A DNA stretch of 64,000 nucleotides, from NCBI GenBank assembly GCA_040274725.1, contig JBEMAQ010000001.1, positions 434,001 through 498,000 of the forward strand, in the 5' to 3' direction. This stretch comes from Solibacillus sp040274725 (lineage in GTDB: Bacteria > Bacillota > Bacilli > Bacillales_A > Planococcaceae). This document shows, piece by piece, positions 24,743-33,847 of the stretch (its first letter is position 1; each line of letters opens with the position of its first letter). The notes under the pieces are model-generated. The model was not told the DNA's origin. It made no database searches and saw only the letters and a list, made by a program, of their open reading frames with translations. The translations under genes and the position numbers were made by a program.

Positions 24743-26065
24743 TTATACACCGCCATTTGCTAATGAAATGAGTTCATTTGATGTTTGTTCCAGTGACACT
24801 TTATCTTTGAAGCCTTGTTTCAAGAAGTTTGTAATGAGTGGCTCATATTGAATGGCCTCATCAATTTCTCTCGATGTCCCACGCTTATATGCACCAATAT
24901 TAATCAAGTCTTCTGACTTTGAATACGTATAGTACAACTCTCGAAGTCTTGACGCAGCCGTAACATGTGCAGGTTCTGCAATATGGTTCATTAAACGACT
25001 GACGCTTTTTAATACGTTAATAGCAGGGTATTGCCCTTTATTCGCCAAGTTACGATCTAAAACAATATGTCCATCTAAGATCCCTCGCACCGCATCGGCA
25101 ATCGGCTCATTCATATCATCCCCGTCTACGAGTACGGTATAGAATGCCGTAATCGTGCCGTTGACATTTGTTCCCGAGCGCTCAAGCAGCGTCGGTAAAA
25201 TGGCAAATACAGATGGTGTGTAGCCGCGTGTTGCTGGGGGCTCCCCTACCGCTAGACCAATTTCACGCTGTGCCATTGCAACACGTGTGACCGAGTCCAT
25301 CATGAGCATAACATTGTGTCCACGGTCACGGAAATACTCCGCAATTGCTGTTGCCGTAAATGCCGCTTTAATACGCATGAGTGCTGGCTGGTCACTTGTT
25401 GCCGCGACAACAATCGAACGACTTAAACCTTCTGGACCAAGGTCACGCTCAATAAATTCGCGTACCTCACGTCCACGCTCACCGACAAGTGCAATCACAT
25501 TAATATCCGCCTTTGTATTACGGGCAATCATACCAAGTAATGTACTTTTACCAACCCCAGAGCCGGCAAAAATACCGACACGCTGACCGCTACCAACTGT
25601 TAACATCCCGTCAATCGCTTTTACGCCCACTTCTAACCGCTCGTTAATCGGTGGTCTTCGTAGTGGATTTGGTGGCTCCTGCTCTGTCGGTACGGTCGCT
25701 AACCCGCGTGGAAGCGGATTACCGTCATACGGATTGCCCATCGCATCCAGTACTTTCCCAATCAACTCCGGGCCTACCTTCACCTCAAGTGGGTGCCCCG
25801 TTCCTTCAACAAGACAGCCGCTTGCAATTTCACGTAATGAAGAAAAAGGCATTAAGACAACAATTTCATCTTTAAAACCTACTACTTCCGATAAAATAAT
25901 TTGATCACCGTTTTTCGATGGTACGTGAATTTTACATACATCACCTATGGAACTATCAGCAGGTCCTTGAGACTCAATCATCAAACCAACGACGCGTGTT
26001 ACTCGCCCGTAACGTTTAAATGTATCGACATTCGGTATGTGTTCAATTAATTGAGCCGTTTTCAT
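24743..26065 (-). CDS. fliI: Flagellar export ATPase FliI
   Basis: FliI is the hexameric ATPase that drives export, related to F1-beta. The 440-residue protein has the Walker A motif FAGSGVGKSTLLGMIA near residue 166, GERGREVREF, the Walker B LMMDSVTR, and GEPPATRGYTPSVF. I use ATG 26065, nine bases past AAGGA; the ATGATG at 26074 abuts that site. It overlaps none of fliH once this start is used. Confidence 0.98.
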   Translation of the reverse strand: MKTAQLIEHIPNVDTFKRYGRVTRVVGLMIESQGPADSSIGDVCKIHVPSKNGDQIILSEVVGFKDEIVVLMPFSSLREIASGCLVEGTGHPLEVKVGPELIGKVLDAMGNPYDGNPLPRGLATVPTEQEPPNPLRRPPINERLEVGVKAIDGMLTVGSGQRVGIFAGSGVGKSTLLGMIARNTKADINVIALVGERGREVREFIERDLGPEGLSRSIVVAATSDQPALMRIKAAFTATAIAEYFRDRGHNVMLMMDSVTRVAMAQREIGLAVGEPPATRGYTPSVFAILPTLLERSGTNVNGTITAFYTVLVDGDDMNEPIADAVRGILDGHIVLDRNLANKGQYPAINVLKSVSRLMNHIAEPAHVTAASRLRELYYTYSKSEDLINIGAYKRGTSREIDEAIQYEPLITNFLKQGFKDKVSLEQTSNELISLANGGV

Positions 26066-26070
26066 CTGCA

Positions 26071-26865
26071 TCATTCCTTACTATCTAAAATTTCATTTAG
26101 CTTTAGGCGAAGCTCTGTTAACTGCTCATCAATTGACACAACAATTCGCCCATGATTTGTTTCGATATAGCTTTCCGTTCCTGCTAAGTCTTCGTTGACA
26201 AAAATCATAAACGGCACATCTACTGGGAACATTTCAACTAACTCATCACGATTTTTTGTGACAACACCGTGATAATCTGATGAAACATATACTTTAATTT
26301 CCTTCATCTCACGTGCTTCTTTTAATCCTCGTTTCACAATGGAAACAAATAATTCATCATCACGATCAAGCGTGGCATTGATTATACGCTCCGCTGCTGT
26401 TAAGCCTAACTCCAAAACAACACTTTCTTGCGATTCGATATAAGCTTTTGCATTTTCACTTGCCTGCTCCATTGTCGCATTTGCTATTGCTACAGATTGT
26501 GTCATCTCAGCAGTTGCTTTTTGGACACCTTCTTCATAACCTTGTGCAAAACCTTCTTCATACGCTTGCTGTTGCAATTCGACCTTTTCTTCCTGCCATG
26601 CTTCCTTTAATGCTTCAAGCGCCGCTAGCTGTTCTTCGCGTAGTGCAGCTAGCTGTTCTTTTTCAGCAGCAATTTGCTTTTCTGCTTGTGCAAGTATGTA
26701 GTCACGTTCTTGAAGTACCTCGTCAAGCGTAAGCTGTGGCGTATGATCCGTCATTCCAACCTCTTCCTCATTGTGAATTGGTTGAAACAAATTATGAAGT
26801 TTAATTTCTTTTTTATTCAAATCGTCTATCGGCTGCATGCCTGTTGAACGGATGATTCTAGACAA
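26071..26865 (-). CDS. fliH: Flagellar export regulator FliH
   Basis: FliH dimers bind FliI and the C ring. The 264-residue protein has a central coiled coil (about 50-130, Q/E/A-rich), the segment AYEEGFAQGYEEG with FliH-type small-residue spacing, and a C-terminal domain ending ELRLKLNEILDS. The start is TTG at 26865, overlapping the end of fliG by eight bases, with GGAGATGA upstream; this gives MSRIIRS, in line with relatives. Confidence 0.93.
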   Translation of the reverse strand: MSRIIRSTGMQPIDDLNKKEIKLHNLFQPIHNEEEVGMTDHTPQLTLDEVLQERDYILAQAEKQIAAEKEQLAALREEQLAALEALKEAWQEEKVELQQQAYEEGFAQGYEEGVQKATAEMTQSVAIANATMEQASENAKAYIESQESVVLELGLTAAERIINATLDRDDELFVSIVKRGLKEAREMKEIKVYVSSDYHGVVTKNRDELVEMFPVDVPFMIFVNEDLAGTESYIETNHGRIVVSIDEQLTELRLKLNEILDSKE

Positions 26866-27871
26866 TTACGTCATCTCCTCCGCCACGTGCAATGATGATT
26901 TCACCAGCATCTTCAAGGCGACGAATAACCGCTACAATACGAGATTGTGCATCCTCTACATCACGCAGACGTACAGGCCCCATAATTTCCATTTCTTCTC
27001 TGAAAGTCTCTGCCATACGCTGTGACATATTGCGGAAAATAATATCTTTTACTTCGTCTGAAGAAACCTTCATTGACAGTAGCAAGTCCTCGTTTTCGCA
27101 ATCGCGAATAACACGTTGAATCGAACGGTTGTCGAGTGTAACGATGTCCTCGAATACGAACATACGCTTTTTGATTTCTTCTGCCAACTCTGGATCTTGA
27201 ATCTCGAGCGCATCGAGAATTGTTTTTTCTGTTTGACGGTCTACCCCGTTCAGTACTTCCACGACTGCATCTACGCCACCTGTTTCTGTGTAATCCTGTG
27301 TCACAGTAGATGAAAGCTTACGCTCAAGTACTGACTCAATTTCACTAATAACCTCTGGTGAAGTCGATTCCATCATCGCGATACGTTTGGCAATATCCGC
27401 TTGTACTTCCTGTGGTAATGATGAAAGAATAACACCCGCTTGTCCCGCCTCTAAATATGAAAGAATAAGGGCAATTGTTTGTGGATGTTCATTTTGAATA
27501 AAGTTCAAAATTTGTGCTGGGTCTGCTTTACGTGCAAAATCAAATGGACGCACTTGTAATGAAGATGTTAAACGATTCAAGATTGCTTGTGCTTGATCTG
27601 CACCTAGCGCCTTCTCTAAAATCGTCTTCGCATAACCTATACCACCTTGCGTAATATAGTCTTGTGCTAACGCAATTTGGTGGAATTCTTCAATAATGTC
27701 TTCCTTTACTTGCGCTTCGACTTTTTTCACGCCTGAAATTTCAAGTGTTAAACGTTCGATTTCTTCTTCACTTAAATGTTTATAAACAGAAGCCGAAACT
27801 TCTGGTCCTAAAGAAATTAATAGTAAAGCAGCCTTTTGCTTTCCTGATAGTTCCTTGTCTTTTTTGGACAT
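26858..27871 (-). CDS. fliG: Flagellar motor switch protein FliG
   Basis: FliG couples the C ring to the MS ring and the stators. The 337-residue protein has the N-terminal domain (KQKAALLLISLGPEVSASVY), the EHPQTIALILSYLEA motif of the middle domain near residue 127, and the torque helix region (EEIKKRMFVFEDIVTLDNRSIQ split across residues 235-256). ATG at 27871 follows AGGAGG. Confidence 0.98.
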   Translation of the reverse strand: MSKKDKELSGKQKAALLLISLGPEVSASVYKHLSEEEIERLTLEISGVKKVEAQVKEDIIEEFHQIALAQDYITQGGIGYAKTILEKALGADQAQAILNRLTSSLQVRPFDFARKADPAQILNFIQNEHPQTIALILSYLEAGQAGVILSSLPQEVQADIAKRIAMMESTSPEVISEIESVLERKLSSTVTQDYTETGGVDAVVEVLNGVDRQTEKTILDALEIQDPELAEEIKKRMFVFEDIVTLDNRSIQRVIRDCENEDLLLSMKVSSDEVKDIIFRNMSQRMAETFREEMEIMGPVRLRDVEDAQSRIVAVIRRLEDAGEIIIARGGGDDVIV

Positions 27872-27885
27872 AGCTGAACCTCCTA

Positions 27886-29478
27886 TTAGTCTTCAGCAAT
27901 CCAACTACGCAATAGCTTCGCAAAATCTTCTGGCTTTTCTTTTGCCATTTTTTCTAATTGCTTACGGCGTACTGTCGCTTCAGTTTCTTTTTCTTCAGAA
28001 ATATCCTCAACATCAATTAACTCTTGCTGTCTTTCGATAATTTCTAGCTCTTCCTGTTCTTGCTTACGTTTACGTGCTCGTAACATAAATACTACTAATA
28101 AAATAATCGCAACAACTAAAATACCACCGACTACCCATACCCACCAAGGGATTATCGATTCTGGTGCAACCTCTGTTTCGTTCCCATAGAATGGCTGTAC
28201 AGAAACAACAATTCGGCTTTGAATATCTTCGTCTGTTAAGTTTGCAACTGTCTCGCCATCAATTGATGTACGTACAATCGTCGCTAAAATTTGTTCGATA
28301 TCCGCTCGAACATCCTCTGGTAATGAAGCCGCATCATCTGCAGTAGGTGGCTCTACCATTACTTGAATGCCTAAATTACGAATTTTATACGGGCTTTCTT
28401 GAATTTCACGGCGAATACGGTTGACGTCGTTGTTGATTGTTTCTTCAACACGCTCGTAATCTCCATTTCCCGTACTCCCTTCCACATAATCAATGAAGTT
28501 ATCTGTAGGATTTTCAGCCTCTGGTGAGCCCTCAGCTCCTGCGCCACCTGTATACGTTTCGGTAATACGCTGTGCACTAATTTCAATACCTGTCATGTTT
28601 TCTTCATCAACAGGCTTCACTAAATTTTCTTCGCGATTTTCTTGTTTAAAGTCAATGTCTGTTGTAACCGATACCACAACTTTGTCTTCACCCATTAACG
28701 TCGCTAGCATATTTTGTACTTGACGCTGTAAGTCGCGCTCAATCGTTTTCTTCACTTCCATTTGACCTGTAACAGAGCCGATACCAGTCCCACCATTTGC
28801 AGCAGCATTCAAGTCGTAATACTCACCATGCTGATTTGTAATGACGATATTGTCTGTCGTCAAATTTGGAAGACTTTTTGAAACAAGATTGAATAACCCT
28901 TTAATTTGCTCATCCGTGAACTTATGTCCTGGCGCTGTATCAAGTACAATCGCTGCTGTAGACTCGCCACTCGAATTTTGTAAAAATACGCCTTCTTCCG
29001 GGAGCGTAATGCGCACTTTCGCATCGTTTACACCCTCAATTTTACGGATTAAATTCGCGATATCTGTTTGAATTGCCGCTTCTTTAATAACGTTAAACTC
29101 GTTATCTGTCATACCAAAGCCAGCATTCTCTGTAAAGAATGAATTATTAATCTCGCCTGTTTCAGGATAGCCTTGTGATGCAAGCGAAACCGTTAGTGCA
29201 TCCTTTTGTCCCTCAGGTACTAAAATATTCGTTCCACCTGAGGCAATTTCATATGTAGTACCTTGCGCCGTTAATACCTCTGCAATTTGTCCAACCTCAG
29301 TTGGTGAAATTTCTGTAAACAGTGGTACCATCGTCGTTCTTGTAGAAAAATATGTAATCGCTGCTGCAATTGCGATAATCGCAACAAGCGTGCCGATTAA
29401 AGCACCCTTTTGATTTTTCGTGCGACTCGACCAAAAGTTCGATGAATCGCTTTTTATTTTTGTCAGTCGTTCATTCAT
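27886..29478 (-). CDS. fliF: Flagellar MS-ring protein FliF
   Basis: FliF forms the MS ring on which export gate and switch assemble. The 530-residue protein has two membrane helices: near residue 28-46 (GALIGTLVAIIAIAAAITYF) and near residue 440-463 (WWVWVVGGILVVAIILLVVF). Between them lie ring-building motifs including RKIEGVNDAKVRITLPEEG. The C-terminal tail (FAKLLRSWIAED) is the FliG-binding peptide. ATG follows GGAGG. Confidence 0.98.
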   Translation of the reverse strand: MNERLTKIKSDSSNFWSSRTKNQKGALIGTLVAIIAIAAAITYFSTRTTMVPLFTEISPTEVGQIAEVLTAQGTTYEIASGGTNILVPEGQKDALTVSLASQGYPETGEINNSFFTENAGFGMTDNEFNVIKEAAIQTDIANLIRKIEGVNDAKVRITLPEEGVFLQNSSGESTAAIVLDTAPGHKFTDEQIKGLFNLVSKSLPNLTTDNIVITNQHGEYYDLNAAANGGTGIGSVTGQMEVKKTIERDLQRQVQNMLATLMGEDKVVVSVTTDIDFKQENREENLVKPVDEENMTGIEISAQRITETYTGGAGAEGSPEAENPTDNFIDYVEGSTGNGDYERVEETINNDVNRIRREIQESPYKIRNLGIQVMVEPPTADDAASLPEDVRADIEQILATIVRTSIDGETVANLTDEDIQSRIVVSVQPFYGNETEVAPESIIPWWVWVVGGILVVAIILLVVFMLRARKRKQEQEELEIIERQQELIDVEDISEEKETEATVRRKQLEKMAKEKPEDFAKLLRSWIAED

Positions 29479-29537
29479 TAGGAATCCTCCGCTTATAGTG
29501 AATGCCCCAACAATTAATCATTCATAACTTCAAATAA

Positions 29538-29840
29538 TTATACAGACATACGCATAATTTCTTGATAGGCTTCTACTGCCTTGTTACGAACTTCCATTGT
29601 TGCGCTTAAAGTAACGCTCGCCTTTTGAGAAGCAATCATTACTTCATGTAAATCAACGTCTCCACCATTTATCAATTTGTTTGTCATTGTGTCTGATTGA
29701 ATTTGCTGTTCATTTACACTAGCTATTGCTTGTTTTAATGTTGTAGCAAAATTTTGCTGTGCTTCTGCAGACGTGATATTTACTTTCGCTGGCTCATTAA
29801 CTACTTGCGCCGGTGCCATAAACGATACTGAATTAATCAT
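29538..29840 (-). CDS. fliE: Hook-basal body protein FliE
   Basis: FliE links the MS ring to the rod. The 100-residue protein has the helical FliE core: FATTLKQAIASVNEQQIQSD, then GGDVDLHEVMIASQKASVTL and EVRNKAVEAYQEIMRMSV. The length is typical. It follows flgC by six bases. Confidence 0.96.
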   Translation of the reverse strand: MINSVSFMAPAQVVNEPAKVNITSAEAQQNFATTLKQAIASVNEQQIQSDTMTNKLINGGDVDLHEVMIASQKASVTLSATMEVRNKAVEAYQEIMRMSV

Positions 29841-29846
29841 CGTTCA

Positions 29847-30311
29847 TCATCCTTTCCCAATTTCTAATGCTTTTGTTAACATAGATTTATTAGCATTAAA
29901 AACAGTAATATTTGCTTCATACGAACGGGTAGCAGAAATTAAATCTGTCATTTCTTTTAATAAATCAACATTCGAGTGTTGCACATAGCCATCTGCATTT
30001 GCATCTGGATGTGTTGGGTCATAAACAAGCTTAAAAGGTGTTTCGGTATCTTCTTTAATCCCTGATACGCGCACTCCATTTCCAACATTCGCTTTTACTG
30101 GCTTGCCCATTGCAACATTTAAAAAGTTTGAAAAATTCCCTGGTTCTTCTTTAAACGTAACTGATTTTTTACGATACGGAACCCATTCTCCGTCTACTTG
30201 CTTTGCACGTGTCGTATCAATATTCGCTATATTTGAGGAAATAACATCCATTCTTAAACGCTGCCCTGTTAAAGCCGATGCAGTTGTGTTCATACTGTGG
30301 AAAATAGACAT
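29847..30311 (-). CDS. flgC: Flagellar proximal rod protein FlgC
   Basis: FlgC is a proximal rod subunit. The 154-residue protein starts MSIFHSMNTTASALTGQRLR and contains the rod signature MDVISSNIANIDTTRA; the C-terminus VDLLKEMTDLISATRSYEAN is the matching coil. ATG follows GGGAGG. It is the second gene of the fla/che operon. Confidence 0.97.
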   Translation of the reverse strand: MSIFHSMNTTASALTGQRLRMDVISSNIANIDTTRAKQVDGEWVPYRKKSVTFKEEPGNFSNFLNVAMGKPVKANVGNGVRVSGIKEDTETPFKLVYDPTHPDANADGYVQHSNVDLLKEMTDLISATRSYEANITVFNANKSMLTKALEIGKG

Positions 30312-30314
30312 TTA

Positions 30315-30707
30315 TTATTTACCTCCCTTAATCACTGTATTCAACGTACTCAACTTACCACTCACACGATCAATCAATGCATTATAGTAAATCGTATTTT
30401 CTGCTAAACTCGCTTGCTCTGCATCCATATTCACTGCATTGCCATTTGGTCTTGTTCGAAAATTCTCATAGCTATATACACCAGGTGTCGATGTGCTTAC
30501 TTTAAAATCATAGTGTCGTACATCTGTCTTATTTGACGCAACATTAGCCTGCTTTACTTCACTAAAGACATCCTTAAAACTGACTTCTTTTGCTTTGTAG
30601 TTCGGTGTGTCAACATTCGCTATATTTTGCGCTATAGCTTTATTTTTTAATGTAGCATATGAAAGCCCTTTTTCAAGGTTACTTATTGTCCCTCCAAATA
30701 GATTCAA
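30315..30707 (-). CDS. flgB: Flagellar proximal rod protein FlgB
   Basis: FlgB is a proximal rod subunit and the first gene of the fla/che operon. The protein of 130 residues contains KNKAIAQNIANVDTPNYKAKE, the rod signature. I choose TTG at 30707, six bases past GAGGTG, giving MNLFGGTISNLEKG, which matches relatives (MxLFxGTIxxL). The in-frame GTG at 30716 is the last part of the ribosome-binding site itself. Confidence 0.94.
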   Translation of the reverse strand: MNLFGGTISNLEKGLSYATLKNKAIAQNIANVDTPNYKAKEVSFKDVFSEVKQANVASNKTDVRHYDFKVSTSTPGVYSYENFRTRPNGNAVNMDAEQASLAENTIYYNALIDRVSGKLSTLNTVIKGGK

Positions 30708-30857
30708 ATCTTTCACCTCAATTTTATGTACTTATATAATTCAATAACATCACTGATACTATAATTGTAAATAAGATAATTCCTAGTGTCTATCGTCTTT
30801 TGTCGCTTTTTAATAGTCTTTAGGGACTATTTTTATCCATTATTCCCTAGGATATTT

Positions 30858-30872
30858 CATTTTTTGAAAACT
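30858..30872. promoter_or_regulatory. CodY-box-like sequence upstream of flgB
   Basis: CATTTTTTGAAAACT matches the CodY consensus AATTTTCWGAAAATT at 12 of 15 positions. CodY directly represses the fla/che promoter in Bacillus subtilis, and codY is the next gene upstream here. AT-rich DNA can give such matches by chance. Confidence 0.5.
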
Positions 30873-30882
30873 TCTATCAATT

Positions 30883-30899
30883 TTCGACATTTATCGACA
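30883..30899 (-). promoter_or_regulatory. Two phased Spo0A-box-like sequences upstream of flgB
   Basis: On the minus strand, TGTCGAA (30883-30889) is a perfect 0A box and TGTCGAT (30893-30899) differs at one base. They are in the same orientation, ten bases apart, one helical turn, as in known tandem Spo0A sites. Confidence 0.5.
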
Positions 30900-30943
30900 C
30901 GATACGCGTGTTTTTTTCTACTTACTTCAAAGTTAATAGCAAA

Positions 30944-30952
30944 ATTATATCA
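30944..30952 (-). promoter_or_regulatory. Candidate extended -10 promoter of the fla/che operon
   Basis: The minus strand reads TGATATAAT, a perfect extended -10 element without a recognisable -35. It would give a leader of about 230 bases carrying the CodY-like and Spo0A-like boxes. The codY-flgB gap (about 335 bases) otherwise holds a short AATAGTC hairpin (30812-30831) and AT-rich sequence. I found no convincing SigD promoter in it. Confidence 0.4.
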
Positions 30953-30991
30953 TACCTTTTTTCATATATTTTTTTAGTGAATACATGTTAT

Positions 30992-31029
30992 TACAAGAAA
31001 AAGAAGCTTACCTAAAAGATAAGCTTCTT
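30992..31029 (-). terminator. Terminator after codY
   Basis: A 10-bp stem (31001-31010 with 31020-31029) is followed on the minus strand by TTTCTTG. It lies 13 bases past the codY stop and separates the xerC-hslVU-codY unit from fla/che. Confidence 0.85.
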
Positions 31030-31042
31030 CGTTTTAGTAAAT

Positions 31043-31822
31043 TTATTTCATTTTAATTTCAGCTAATGCGTTTAGGAATTTATCGTTTAGGACTTTAATG
31101 TAAGTACCTTTCATCCCTAATGAACGTGACTCAATCACACCAGCCGACTCTAATTTACGTAATGCGTTCACGATTACTGAACGTGTAATACCGACACGGT
31201 CTGCAATTTTTGAAGCTACTAATAAACCTTCGTGACCATCTAACTCTTCGAAAATATGCTCGATTGCTTCAAGCTCTGAGTAAGATAATGAATTAATCGC
31301 CATTTGTACAATCGCTTTTGAACGTGCTTCCTCTTCAATCTCTTCTGATTTTTCACGTAAAATTTCCATACCTACTACAGTTGCACCGTATTCAGCTAGA
31401 ATTAAATCGTCGTCTTCGAATGCATCGTTAATGCGTGCTAATACTAATGTACCTAAACGCTCACCACCACCAACGATTGGTACGATTGTTGTTAAGCCAG
31501 CAGCGAATAAATCTTTGTTTTCGATTGGGAACGCTGTATGCTCATTGTCGATACCTAAGTTTGGAGATGTTTCTGTAACATTAAATAAGTTTTGCGTATA
31601 TTCTTCTGGGAATTGACGCTCTTCAAACATCTTCTTCATACGATCATTTTCGATTTGTTGGTGAATTGATAAACCAAGTAGCTTCCCTTTGCGACTAACA
31701 ATAAATACGTTTGCATCGATTGTATCACCTAATGTATCTGCCATTTCCTTAAAGTTGACTGGTTTACCTGCAGATGCTTGTAGCATTGCATTAATTTTAC
31801 GTGTTTTTGCTAATAAATTCAT
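31043..31822 (-). CDS. codY: Global transcription regulator CodY
   Basis: CodY senses branched-chain amino acids and GTP and represses starvation, motility and competence genes. The 259-residue protein has the N-terminal GAF domain (MNLLAKTRKINAMLQ onward, to about 155) and the C-terminal winged helix with the DNA-reading helix ASKIADRVGITRSVIVNALR near residue 205. ATG at 31822 follows AGGAGG. It is the last gene of the xerC-hslV-hslU-codY operon and lies directly before flgB, as in Bacillus subtilis. Confidence 0.98.
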   Translation of the reverse strand: MNLLAKTRKINAMLQASAGKPVNFKEMADTLGDTIDANVFIVSRKGKLLGLSIHQQIENDRMKKMFEERQFPEEYTQNLFNVTETSPNLGIDNEHTAFPIENKDLFAAGLTTIVPIVGGGERLGTLVLARINDAFEDDDLILAEYGATVVGMEILREKSEEIEEEARSKAIVQMAINSLSYSELEAIEHIFEELDGHEGLLVASKIADRVGITRSVIVNALRKLESAGVIESRSLGMKGTYIKVLNDKFLNALAEIKMK

Positions 31823-31903
31823 TTATATTTCCTCCTACGGGACCGTTAATTCACTTAATATTCTAAAGGTTTTTACAATTTAAAGATACTAATTCGACTT
31901 AGG

Positions 31904-33289
31904 TCACAGTATAAATTGTGACAAATCTTTGTTTTTTACGATGCTACCTAATTTTTGATCAACATATGCTGGCGTAATGTCGATATGCGCTGGCGCAATT
32001 TCAGATGCCTCATACGACAATTCCTCGAGTAAACGCTCTAAAATCGTGTGCAAACGACGTGCACCGATATTATCGGTCTCCTGATTCACCTCTGTCGCAA
32101 TTTCTGCAATACGTTCAATCGCTTCTCCAGTAAAGTCGATTGTCACCCCTTCTGTTGCAAGAAGTGCCTTATATTGCGTAATGAGCGATTGGTCCGGCTC
32201 ATTTAAAATACGCACAAAATCTTCTTTCGTCAACTTTTCTAGCTCGACGCGAATTGGAAATCGTCCTTGAAGTTCCGGAATTAAGTCGCTAGGCTTTGAA
32301 ATATGGAACGCACCTGCTGCGATAAAGAGCATAAAGTCTGTTTTCACAGGACCGTACTTTGTCGTCACAGTAGAGCCTTCAACAATCGGCAGGATATCGC
32401 GCTGCACGCCCTCACGAGATACTTCAGCAGACGATGAGCCCTTGCTTGCGATTTTATCGATTTCATCGATAAAAATAATCCCGGATTGCTCCGCGCGCGT
32501 GATTGCCTCCGTTGCTAATGTATCTGTGTCAATTAATTTATTCGCCTCTTCAATCGTTAAAATGCGACGCGCATCCTTCACTTGCACTTTACGCTTTTTC
32601 ATTTTTTTCGGCATAAACTGCGACAGCATATCCTGCATACCGCTCATTTGATTCATATCCATACCTGGCATCATATCAAGCATAGACGGCGTTTGTTCTG
32701 TCACCTCAATTGTTACCCATTGCTCTTCAAGCTTGCCTTCTTGTAAATCATGGGCAATTTGTGCACGACGTGAACGAACTTCCGTGTCATCTGTTTGGAC
32801 TTCAGGCTCAGCCTGCTTCCCGCCAAATAACATATCAAACGGATTTTGTTGTAGTTTTTCTTTTACTTTTGACGGCACTAATAACTTTACAAGTTGCGCG
32901 TTTGCATTTTGCTCTGCCTGCTCTTGAACAGCAGCAGTCATTTCTTCTTTTACAAGACGACGCGACGCTTCTACTAAATCACGTACCATCGATTCCACAT
33001 CACGACCCACATAGCCTACCTCAGTAAACTTTGTCGCCTCTACTTTAATGAATGGCGCATTCGTTAATTTCGCGATACGACGCGCGATTTCTGTCTTACC
33101 AACACCTGTTGGCCCAATCATTAAAATATTTTTCGGAATGACTTCATTTTTTAAATCCTCTGCAAGTAATGAACGACGGTAACGATTGCGCAAGGCAACA
33201 GCTACAGCACGCTTCGCTTCCTTTTGTCCTACAATATGACGATCTAATTTTTCGGTAATTTGTCTTGGCGTTAAGTTAATTGTTGTCAT
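31904..33289 (-). CDS. hslU: ATPase subunit of the HslVU (ClpYQ) protease
   Basis: HslU is the AAA+ unfoldase of the HslVU protease. The 461-residue protein has Walker A GPTGVGKT at 59-66, the pore motif GYVGRD, Walker B IIFIDEIDKIA, a lengthened intermediate domain with a methionine-rich segment (MLDMMPGMDMNQMSG), and the C-terminal tail LSQFIL that inserts into HslV. The start shares one base with the hslV stop. Confidence 0.98.
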   Translation of the reverse strand: MTTINLTPRQITEKLDRHIVGQKEAKRAVAVALRNRYRRSLLAEDLKNEVIPKNILMIGPTGVGKTEIARRIAKLTNAPFIKVEATKFTEVGYVGRDVESMVRDLVEASRRLVKEEMTAAVQEQAEQNANAQLVKLLVPSKVKEKLQQNPFDMLFGGKQAEPEVQTDDTEVRSRRAQIAHDLQEGKLEEQWVTIEVTEQTPSMLDMMPGMDMNQMSGMQDMLSQFMPKKMKKRKVQVKDARRILTIEEANKLIDTDTLATEAITRAEQSGIIFIDEIDKIASKGSSSAEVSREGVQRDILPIVEGSTVTTKYGPVKTDFMLFIAAGAFHISKPSDLIPELQGRFPIRVELEKLTKEDFVRILNEPDQSLITQYKALLATEGVTIDFTGEAIERIAEIATEVNQETDNIGARRLHTILERLLEELSYEASEIAPAHIDITPAYVDQKLGSIVKNKDLSQFIL

Positions 33290-33831
33290 TACAGTGCCTC
33301 CACGATAATGTTATGGTTTGTAAATACACAAATATCTGCAGCTGTTTTTAGTGCTGCTTCTGCAATTTCCTTCGCTGTTAAATGCTCGCCTGCATGCATT
33401 TTCAGTGCGCGTCCTGCTGACAAGGCATAGTTACCACCAGAGCCGATTGCTAAAATACCATCATCTGGCTCAATCACTTCACCTGTACCAGATACAAGGA
33501 GAATCGTTGTTTTGTCCATGACAAGGAGCATTGCCTCCAATTGACGCAGCATTTTATCCCCGCGCCACTGCTTTGCTACCTCTACAGCTGCACGCTGCAA
33601 ATTGCCATTGTACTCATTTAATTTCGCCTCAAACATTTCAAATAATGTAAAGGCATCGGCTACCGAACCAGCAAAACCTGCGATGACATTGCCACCGAAT
33701 AGACGTCTGACCTTTCTTGCCGTATGCTTCATGACTACCGCATTCCCGAGCGTTACTTGGCCGTCACCTGCCATCGCACATTCACCATTATGATGAACCG
33801 CAAAAATCGTTGTTGCATGAATTTGTCCCAT
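33289..33831 (-). CDS. hslV: Peptidase subunit HslV (ClpQ)
   Basis: HslV is the proteolytic dodecamer of HslVU. The 180-residue protein carries the family core AMAGDGQVTLGN, RKVRRLFGGNVIAGFAGS and AIGSGGNYALSAGRAL. It starts MGQIHATTIFAV: the threonine that is residue 1 in most HslV proteins (T7 here) follows a five-residue extension after Met. In Bacillus subtilis the same extension begins with a serine that acts as nucleophile; here residue 2 is glycine. ATG at 33831 follows GGGAG. Confidence 0.96.
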   Translation of the reverse strand: MGQIHATTIFAVHHNGECAMAGDGQVTLGNAVVMKHTARKVRRLFGGNVIAGFAGSVADAFTLFEMFEAKLNEYNGNLQRAAVEVAKQWRGDKMLRQLEAMLLVMDKTTILLVSGTGEVIEPDDGILAIGSGGNYALSAGRALKMHAGEHLTAKEIAEAALKTAADICVFTNHNIIVEAL

Positions 33832-33847
33832 TGTATTCTCTCCCTCG

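Noticed and set aside
30785..30830. SigD-type promoter before flgB (GACGATAG with an upstream TAAA)
   Set aside because: The spacing between the two parts is 11 or 21 bases instead of about 15, so the match is not convincing.
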